Position numbers and translations under genes: made by a program. Of a DNA stretch of 11,309 bases, positions 7,599 through 11,309 are shown one piece after another. The notes under the pieces were generated by a model that saw nothing but the letters and a program-made list of their open reading frames with translations, was not told where the DNA came from and searched no databases. The stretch covers positions 1 to 11,309 of the forward strand of contig CAYHNZ010000029.1 in NCBI GenBank assembly GCA_964358205.1, in the 5' to 3' direction. Source of the DNA: JANLIQ01 sp964358205 (lineage in GTDB: Bacteria > Patescibacteriota > UBA1384 > 2-12-FULL-50-11). The number at the start of each line of letters is the position of its first letter. Within the stretch, counting starts at the first letter, position 1.

Positions 7599-7921
7599 GA
7601 AATTTTACTGCCTGATTTTACTACAGTTAACGGTGTTAGCATAACTGGGACATCTTCGTTGGAAGCGCAGAGCATCATGCCTTCGCTGGTTACGCCGGCT
7701 AGCTCTTTTGGCTCTAGATTAATTAAAAACGGCGCCTGCTGGCCGATGAGAGCTGTTGGGTCTTCGACTGTTTTGCCGATGCCGGCCAGAATCGTTCGGG
7801 TCTCCTCGCCAAAATCCACCGTGAGTTTGAGGAGTTTTTTTGAGTCCTCCAATCTCTCGGCGCTGGTAATGGTGCCGATACGGATGTCTAATTTTTGAAA
7901 ATCTTCGATAGAAATGGTCAT
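7595..7921 (-). CDS. Stand-alone tRNA-binding OB-fold protein (MetRS C-terminal / CsaA type)
   Basis: The 108-residue protein matches the tRNA-binding domain found at the C-terminus of methionyl-tRNA synthetase and in Arc1p, EMAP-II and CsaA. Diagnostic stretches are IEDFQKLDIRIGTI (5-18), AERLEDSKKLLKLTVDFG (21-38), TILAGIG (43-49), FLINLEPKELAG (65-76) and SEGMMLCA (79-86). The domain binds the elbow of tRNA without base specificity. It may serve as a detached beta subunit of a MetRS that lacks its own C-terminal domain, or as a CsaA-like chaperone; the window cannot decide. Both ends overlap neighbouring genes by 4 nt (ATGA), giving tight coupling with the CYTH and membrane protein genes. 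Confidence 0.85.
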   Translation of the reverse strand: MTISIEDFQKLDIRIGTITSAERLEDSKKLLKLTVDFGEETRTILAGIGKTVEDPTALIGQQAPFLINLEPKELAGVTSEGMMLCASNEDVPVMLTPLTVVKSGSKIS

Positions 7922-8481
7922 CGGACTGCCGGCATTTTAGCCGGATTAACATACGTTCTCTCTATGTTTTGGGTGAAGGACTTCAATTCGTCGTCGGTCA
8001 TAATTTGTATACCAAGGTCATTAGCCACTGCTCTTATCTGCTTTTCTGCAGCAGCCTCTTCATCCTTCGAGCTAACCATCACCTCTAGTTCCAGGTGATA
8101 CCCCCAGGTTTTACTGTATTTCACAGCGACCTCCACCTCTTTATACAAAAAGTCGTGTCGCAAAATGGTCGGTTCAACAAGGTACTTGTGGCCCAACTCT
8201 TCAAAAAGCCTGATCGCTTTTTCGGTATCATCTTCGGCAATAGGGAACTCGATTTCTTCAAACGAACTGCCGTGGCCGATCTTGGTTAGCTTAAGGGTTA
8301 TCTTGGCGCTGTGTTTGGAGATGTTATCTGTAACCTTGAGCAATCGGTCTGGCATTACAAAAAACCAAACCCTCTTATCGTCGGCACCCAGATCCTTTCC
8401 GTTCTTAAACAAAAAATCCAAAATGGTTTGGTATTTTTTCTTATCAACTTGAGAACGGAACTCAATTTCAATATTTTTCAT
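7918..8481 (-). CDS. CYTH domain protein (CyaB / ThTPase superfamily)
   Basis: The 187-residue protein has the CYTH signature: ExExR at residues 5-9 (usually ExExK), the basic strands RLLKV (46-50) and TLKLTK (62-67), FEEIEF (74-79), an Arg at 108, and HLELEV (129-134). CYTH enzymes form an eight-stranded tunnel that binds Mg and hydrolyses triphosphates (inorganic triphosphate, thiamine triphosphate, RNA 5'-triphosphate) or make cAMP in the CyaB class. The overall pattern (IEIEFR start, LE..V near residue 131) looks closest to the CyaB-like group, but the substrate cannot be told from sequence. It is the first gene of the six-gene minus-strand operon and ends in a 4-nt ATGA overlap with the next gene. 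No Shine-Dalgarno sequence precedes the ATG. Confidence 0.85.
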   Translation of the reverse strand: MKNIEIEFRSQVDKKKYQTILDFLFKNGKDLGADDKRVWFFVMPDRLLKVTDNISKHSAKITLKLTKIGHGSSFEEIEFPIAEDDTEKAIRLFEELGHKYLVEPTILRHDFLYKEVEVAVKYSKTWGYHLELEVMVSSKDEEAAAEKQIRAVANDLGIQIMTDDELKSFTQNIERTYVNPAKMPAVR

Positions 8482-8483
8482 TC

Positions 8484-8500
8484 GTGCCGAAGGGGTGAAT
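8484..8500. repeat. 17-bp copy of the tRNA-Phe 3' end (attachment-site-like direct repeat, copy 1)
   Basis: GTGCCGAAGGGGTGAAT occurs here and again, in the same orientation, at 8683-8699. The second copy is the 3' end of the tRNA-Phe gene (3' half of the T stem, acceptor strand and discriminator). A short copy of a tRNA 3' end placed downstream of that tRNA is the usual trace of tyrosine-integrase insertion, though no integrase gene lies in the 182 bp between the copies. The repeat sits 2 nt upstream of the CYTH start codon. Confidence 0.7.
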
Positions 8501-8527
8501 AATCCGCCCTTCTATTATATCCGTCAA
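8499..8527 (-). promoter_or_regulatory. Putative promoter of the CYTH-to-DHH operon
   Basis: On the minus strand TTGACG (8527-8522) is followed after 17 nt by GATTAT (8504-8499); a better -10-like TATAAT lies between them at 8519-8514 but lacks a well-spaced -35. Either would give a short leader of roughly 10-30 nt before the CYTH start codon at 8481, which has no Shine-Dalgarno sequence. Prediction by eye only. Confidence 0.4.
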
Positions 8528-8682
8528 AGGAGTGCTCATACGAGCATAGCTTGCGGAGCGAGTTCATGAGCCAGTTTGGGCGATTATATTCCCCCCTCCG
8601 ACCCACGGCCGCATGCCGAAAAATAAGCCTTCTTCATTCCATAAATATGCTTTGACCAAAACGGTTTAATCTTTTTCACCGT
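8501..8682. other. Non-coding segment between the two 17-bp repeats
   Basis: No gene is evident in these 182 bp. The segment holds the presumed operon promoter (near 8501-8527), an imperfect inverted repeat GCTCAT (8534-8539) / ATGAGC (8566-8571) around GC-rich short repeats, a second TATAAT on the minus strand (8588-8583) and a run of seven C (near 8590-8596). It may be the scar of a lost integrated element, or plain intergenic DNA. Confidence 0.4.
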
Positions 8683-8699
8683 GTGCCGAAGGGGTGAAT
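8683..8699. repeat. 17-bp direct repeat at the tRNA-Phe 3' end (copy 2)
   Basis: This copy covers the T-stem 3' strand, the acceptor 3' strand, the discriminator and one base beyond the tRNA-Phe gene. It is identical to 8484-8500 over 17 bp and diverges on both sides. Confidence 0.7.
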
Positions 8700-8977
8700 C
8701 GAACACCCGACACCACGCTCTTCCTAGCGTGACTGTGGACTAACTCATCTCCCTCCGCCAGTTGGCGGATTGGGAGCCGGGCGCTATTTGCAAGATTATT
8801 GTTGGGACTCACTTGCTAGTCTCTACACCTTCCTTACTACTTAAACCCAGTAAGGCTCGGCTCGGGATTGTTCGTCTTACGACGAGGTTTCCCCGAATTC
8901 ACCCGGTTTTCATTTCCGCCTTACGACGGAACGGCCCGAAGATACAGGCGCGTGCTCTACCACTGAGCTACTTCGGC
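8684..8977 (-). tRNA. tRNA-Phe (anticodon GAA) interrupted by a group I intron
   Basis: The 5' exon is 8977-8946 (32 nt) and the 3' exon 8723-8684 (40 nt), both on the minus strand. Joined, they make a 72-nt cloverleaf: acceptor GCCGAAG/CTTCGGC with discriminator A, D arm GCTC-AGTGGTA-GAGC, anticodon stem CGCGC/GCGTG with one G-U pair, loop CTGAAGA (anticodon GAA), variable loop GTGTC as is common in bacterial tRNA-Phe, and T arm GGGTG-TTCGATT-CACCC. No CCA is encoded (CAC follows). The 222 nt between U33 and G34 are a group I intron described separately. Position 37 is G where bacterial tRNA-Phe normally has A. Standard searches may miss this gene because no continuous anticodon arm exists. 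Confidence 0.9.
8724..8945 (-). ncRNA. Self-splicing group I intron in tRNA-Phe (IC3-like, 222 nt, no ORF)
   Basis: Read on the minus strand, the conserved core elements appear in order: P (AATTCGGGGAAACC), Q (CAATCCCGAGCC), R (GAAGGTGTAGAGACTAG) and S (GTTAGTCC). These closely resemble the tRNA introns of cyanobacteria and Azoarcus (IC3). The guide sequence near the intron's 5' end reads TCTTC-GGGC: GGGC pairs with the 5' exon end GCCU, giving the required U-G pair at the splice site (P1), and TCTTC pairs perfectly with the first five bases of the 3' exon, GAAGA (P10). The last intron base is G. P2 (TTCCGTC-GTAA-GGCGGAA) and P5 (TCGTC-GTAA-GACGA) both carry GNRA-type GTAA tetraloops; P6 is CCTTACT/AGTAAGG; P7 is AGACTA/TAGTC. 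A further long hairpin (CTCCC..GGGAG enclosing TCCGCC-AACT-GGCGGA) is peripheral. No homing endonuclease is encoded. Confidence 0.92.
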
Positions 8978-8999
8978 TAAAATCTAATGTGCTTCCAAT

Positions 9000-9028
9000 A
9001 TTTTAACCTATTTACCTTACTATATGAA
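9000..9028 (-). promoter_or_regulatory. Possible tRNA-Phe promoter
   Basis: On the minus strand TTCATA (9028-9023) and TAAAAT (9005-9000) are 17 nt apart in an AT-rich stretch, which would place the start of transcription about 20 nt before the tRNA 5' end. The -35 match is weak, and the element lies just past the terminator-like hairpin of the upstream gene. Confidence 0.35.
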
Positions 9029-9030
9029 GA

Positions 9031-9060
9031 AGCGGCGAAGGAGAAATCTCCGTCGCCGCT
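9031..9060 (-). terminator. Terminator-like hairpin downstream of the 137-residue gene
   Basis: AGCGGCGA (9031-9038) pairs with TCGCCGCT (9053-9060), and after one A-G mismatch GGAG pairs with CTCC around a small loop. On the minus strand it lies 36 nt after the stop at 9097 and is followed by TTCTTCAT, a weak U-rich tail. It is the strongest simple hairpin in the right half and separates the 137-residue gene from tRNA-Phe. Confidence 0.65.
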
Positions 9061-9096
9061 CTATCCTTCTTACGAAAGACCTGAGTTTTGGGGAAG

Positions 9097-9510
9097 CTAG
9101 TCTATAAATACCAATCTGACCGAGTGGATTTGGGACAAGGTTCGGCCATTTTTGTATGTGTGAATCGTGACGTCCGTGAAAAGGCGTTCCTGTTTTCTGT
9201 CGACAACTTCGTAGGTGGTAACGTCGTTGACGCAGATAGGCTGCCCCTTCAGTTTTGTCTCTATCCCGCGGGCTAGGATGTTGACATCCCGGAAGCTACC
9301 ACAGATGAACTCATCCAGGTCTTCGGTCGTCAAACTTGCCGGGACGATTCGGTCGGTAGCGCCAGGGCAGTTCGCGATCGCGTAATCGCGATCAGAGTGA
9401 AAAAGGTTGAGAGCGATGTCTGGACGCCGTCTCAACAGATCGTCTTGATCGGCATCCGTGTGTCGGTACTCCGTTTTGGGAGGGTCAAAATCCACGTCTC
9501 TTAATGTCAT
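9097..9510 (-). CDS. Hypothetical protein, 137 residues
   Basis: I recognise no family. The protein is soluble and rich in Asp and Arg, especially in the first 40 residues (DFDPP, TDADQDDLLRRRPD), with two Cys (about residues 48 and 69) and a C-terminal half that alternates like beta strands (DVTTYEVVD, FTDVTIHTY, SVRLVFID). It has no signal peptide or membrane segment. That it is a real gene is supported by a reasonable promoter upstream (9549-9577), a strong hairpin downstream (9031-9060) and isolation from other frames. It is divergent from purN with 194 nt between them, and nothing links its function to purine synthesis except position. Confidence 0.6.
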   Translation of the reverse strand: MTLRDVDFDPPKTEYRHTDADQDDLLRRRPDIALNLFHSDRDYAIANCPGATDRIVPASLTTEDLDEFICGSFRDVNILARGIETKLKGQPICVNDVTTYEVVDRKQERLFTDVTIHTYKNGRTLSQIHSVRLVFID

Positions 9511-9548
9511 TTCTTTTCTCTATTTGAAGGGCGAAAACGTCGAAGCGA

Positions 9549-9577
9549 ATACTACCAAAGAATATCCTATTTTTCAA
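9549..9577 (-). promoter_or_regulatory. Promoter for the 137-residue gene
   Basis: TTGAAA (9577-9572) and TAGTAT (9554-9549) on the minus strand are exactly 17 nt apart, matching sigma-70 consensus at 5 of 6 and 4 of 6 positions. The start codon at 9510 would follow a leader of about 30 nt. The rest of the 194-nt divergent region is AT-rich, with TTTTTGATT twice (near 9593 and 9651); I see no clear purN promoter. Confidence 0.5.
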
Positions 9578-9704
9578 GAGTTTCCAGCCCTATTTTTGAT
9601 TCGTTAGGGTCTGACAAAAGCAAGAAAATTCGAGAAGTTGCAAAAAATCATTTTTGATTGATACTTGAAGCAGATCATTCACAACCAGCCCAGAGGATAA
9701 ACAC

Positions 9705-10376
9705 ATGAGCAGACCAAAGATTCTTGTATTCGCGTCAGGGTCTGCCGATGGTGGTGGATCGGGCTTTGAAAAGCTCGTTCTCGCTTCCCGCGGAGGACCA
9801 CTTAAGGCAGACATCATCGGAGTTACTTCAAATCATGAAAACGGCGGAGTCCGGGCACGGGCTGACAATCTCGGCGTTCCGTTTCGGCACTTTGCAAAGC
9901 CGTGGACCGGCGAAGCGTATCAGCGGTGCGCGTCTGAATCGGGAGCGGACTTCTTCACTCTCTCCGGATGGTTGAAGCTCGTGACCGGACTTGATCCGGC
10001 AACGTGTTTCAATTCCTGCACGGTCTTCAATATTCATCCTGGGCCCTTGCCGGACTTCGGCGGACCGGGACTTTACGGACATCACGTTCACGAAGCTGTT
10101 GTTGCCGCATTCGGACGAGGCGAAATCACTCACTCGGCGGTTTCAATGCACTTTGTCACCGAAGAGTATGACCGCGGACCGGTTTTCTTCCGATGCAACA
10201 TCAAGATTAACGCCGATGATACACCGGAGAGCATCGGCGCTCGCGTCAATCAGCAGGAGCACCGCTATCAGCCGGAAATCACCAGTATGGTGGTGAACGG
10301 ACTGATCAGGTGGGACGGTATCGATCCGAATTCACTCGAGTTCCCTTCGGGATACTCGATCAAGCGCTTCGCTTGA
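9705..10376 (+). CDS. purN: Phosphoribosylglycinamide formyltransferase (GAR transformylase)
   Basis: PurN transfers a formyl group from 10-formyl-tetrahydrofolate to GAR, the third step of de novo purine synthesis. The 223-residue length is close to the usual 190-215. The N-terminal strand and phosphate loop read VFASGSADGGGSGFEKLV (8-25), longer and more glycine-rich than the common SGxGSN form. The catalytic set is present: Asn109 and His111 in FNIHPGPLP (108-116), and Asp156 in EEYDRGP (153-159). The formyl-folate loop (SAVSMHFVTEEYD) and the late EHRYQPEI match the family. AGAGGA at 9692-9697 is a good Shine-Dalgarno sequence 7 nt before the ATG. It lies upstream of purL on the same strand after a 182-nt gap. 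The GC-richer coding style differs from the left part of the window. Confidence 0.9.
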   Translation: MSRPKILVFASGSADGGGSGFEKLVLASRGGPLKADIIGVTSNHENGGVRARADNLGVPFRHFAKPWTGEAYQRCASESGADFFTLSGWLKLVTGLDPATCFNSCTVFNIHPGPLPDFGGPGLYGHHVHEAVVAAFGRGEITHSAVSMHFVTEEYDRGPVFFRCNIKINADDTPESIGARVNQQEHRYQPEITSMVVNGLIRWDGIDPNSLEFPSGYSIKRFA

Positions 10377-10558
10377 ATCCTTCGGCGCAGCGCATCATCA
10401 TGGGCGGTTCTGAAAAAGGATCGCTCATTTTTTATAAATATTTTCAGCATTTCTCTTGCATAAAGCTATTTTTTCAGTACTGTGCCAGTAGCACTACTAT
10501 CGTGAGTGCACTGTTCTTTTACAACTCAAACGCTACAACACAAAGGAAAAAGAAGCCA
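10377..10558 (+). promoter_or_regulatory. purN-purL intergenic leader with palindromes and promoter-like AT tract
   Basis: The 182-nt gap holds no gene. Near its start an imperfect ATCCTT ... AAGGAT inverted repeat followed by CGCTCATTTTTT could be a weak purN terminator. An AT-rich tract (10428-10475) follows, then three closely packed palindromic elements: CAGTACTG (10475-10482), GTGC-N5-GCAC (10482-10494) and AGTGCACT (10505-10512). TACTAT at 10495-10500 is a possible -10. AAAGGA at 10542-10547 is the purL Shine-Dalgarno sequence. The palindromes may be an operator or leader structure controlling purL; I do not recognise a known purine riboswitch in them. Confidence 0.35.
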
Positions 10559-11309
10559 ATGATTTATCGCATGTATCGGCAAGTAGACAGCGGCCTGGAA
10601 CTTGGTTTCTATGTCGAAACCACAGGCCAGCTGTCAGAGTCGGAGCTTAAGGAGCTTCAATGGCTCGTCGCAGAAACGTTCGAGCCGGGGCTAACCGGAA
10701 TTAAACCGAACTTCGCAGCCTCAGAAGCCGTGGAAATCGGACCCCGGCTTTCGATCGAGACTCCGTTCTCGTCGAATGCCGTCTCGATTTGCCAGGCCAT
10801 GGGGCTTCGGCAGATCACACGCATCGAACGCACTCACCGCTACGCTACCGGAAACGGCCAGTCAGCCAACATCCTCAAGACTCGTCTTGATCAGATGACC
10901 GAACAGCACTACCCGAATGGTATCGAAAGCTTTGACACCGGCACCATGCCGGAAGATGTCCGAGTGATTGATCTCATGGGTCGCGGCAGGATCGTGCTCG
11001 ATGATATGAACAGAGAGCTTGGTCTTGGTATGGATGCCAATGACGTCGAATACTATAGTTATCTCTTCGTAGAAACCTTGAGGAGGAATCCGACTGATGT
11101 CGAATTGTTCCAGTTGGGTAACGCCAACAGTGAGCATGGTCGGCATTGGTACTGGCTTGCAATTCAAGTCATCGATGGTGTTCGTATGCCAAAAACACTT
11201 ATGGAGATCGTGAAGTCACCGCTTTTGGCACTTCGAGAAAAGGGTGAAAGCTGCAGCCTCGTTGCCTTCAGAGACAACGCCGGCGTGATCAAGGGATTCG
11301 GCACACGCC
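10559..11309 (+). CDS. purL: Phosphoribosylformylglycinamidine synthase, long single-chain type (partial, 5' part)
   Basis: PurL converts FGAR, glutamine and ATP to FGAM, the fourth step of purine synthesis. The frame is open from the ATG at 10559 to the right edge (250 codons). After a divergent PurS-like N-terminal region come EIGPRLSIETPFSSNAVSIC (about 60-79) and RIERTHRY (about 88-95), both typical of the large single-chain enzymes. Next are GRGRIVLDDMNRELGLGMD, EYYSYLFVE and RNPTDVELFQLGNANSEHGRH (about 170-195). The family's SEHCRH reads SEHGRH here. The later glutaminase domain lies beyond the window. Shine-Dalgarno AAAGGA lies 11 nt upstream. Together with purN it indicates de novo purine synthesis, which many reduced-genome candidate-phylum bacteria lack. 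Confidence 0.9.
   Translation, partial: MIYRMYRQVDSGLELGFYVETTGQLSESELKELQWLVAETFEPGLTGIKPNFAASEAVEIGPRLSIETPFSSNAVSICQAMGLRQITRIERTHRYATGNGQSANILKTRLDQMTEQHYPNGIESFDTGTMPEDVRVIDLMGRGRIVLDDMNRELGLGMDANDVEYYSYLFVETLRRNPTDVELFQLGNANSEHGRHWYWLAIQVIDGVRMPKTLMEIVKSPLLALREKGESCSLVAFRDNAGVIKGFGTR

Noticed and set aside
7719..8098. Open frames on both strands around the CYTH / tRNA-binding gene junction
   Set aside because: They overlap two well-supported genes in other frames and have Ser/Arg/His-rich shadow composition.
8684..8977. tmRNA (two tRNA-like halves separated by about 220 nt)
   Set aside because: The halves join as a normal tRNA with D arm and anticodon stem, there is no tag reading frame, and the middle contains group I core elements P, Q, R and S plus a guide sequence matching both exons.
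8684..8977. Split tRNA read as Tyr(GUA) by placing the 5' splice site two bases later (after CTGT)
   Set aside because: That junction would need an intron ending in A, and the guide sequence pairings P1 and P10 support only the U33/G34 junction.
8762..8980. Plus-strand 72-residue open frame across the intron
   Set aside because: It lies antisense to the tRNA-Phe exon and intron, and the ribozyme structure explains the sequence.
9724..10296. Alternative frames inside purN
   Set aside because: They are shadows of a gene with intact catalytic motifs.
10862..11167. Minus-strand 101-residue frame inside the purL region
   Set aside because: The plus strand encodes recognisable PurL motifs throughout, so this is an antisense shadow.
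1..11309. CRISPR array or toxin-antitoxin pair
   Set aside because: No regularly spaced repeats and no small coupled gene pair of a known toxin type are visible.

Overview
The window looks like a chromosomal piece of a small-genome bacterium, most probably from the Candidate Phyla Radiation (Patescibacteria). Supporting this are very tightly packed genes with 1-4 nt overlaps, tRNAs without an encoded CCA end, several genes without a visible Shine-Dalgarno sequence, a Memo-CapA fusion, and an isolated CofE-type ligase with no other F420 genes beside it. The phylum is an inference from gene content; no 16S rRNA is present. The standard genetic code fits all genes.

Layout. (1) Positions 1-3581, plus strand: the tail of a probable glycosyltransferase, then two membrane-anchored, outward-facing proteins, a Memo-CapA fusion and a 587-residue protein with a 'CGKPVVYLYP' C-terminal domain. 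(2) Converging on these, a minus-strand cofE-like gammaglutamyl ligase gene (3598-4338), more AT-rich than its neighbours. (3) Two minus-strand tRNAs, Val(UAC) and Leu(UAA). (4) A six-gene minus-strand operon (8481 to 4574) with stop/start overlaps at most junctions: CYTH protein, stand-alone tRNA-binding OB-fold protein, small membrane protein, ribosomal protein S1, a degenerate metallo-beta-lactamase-like protein, and a DHH/NrnA-type phosphoesterase. The theme is RNA and nucleotide handling. (5) Positions 8684-8977, minus strand: a tRNA-Phe(GAA) gene split by a 222-nt group I intron, with a 17-bp copy of its 3' end 199 bp away. (6) A minus-strand 137-residue orphan gene with a terminator-like hairpin and a promoter. 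(7) Plus strand: purN and the start of a long-type purL, both with clear Shine-Dalgarno sequences, so a de novo purine synthesis block runs off the right edge.

The most striking feature is the tRNA-Phe intron. The core P, Q, R and S elements are readable and match the tRNA-intron (IC3-like) type. The internal guide sequence pairs with both exons and fixes the splice sites exactly, and the joined exons fold as a 72-nt tRNA with anticodon GAA. The intron sits directly 5' of the anticodon (between U33 and G34) and has no ORF.
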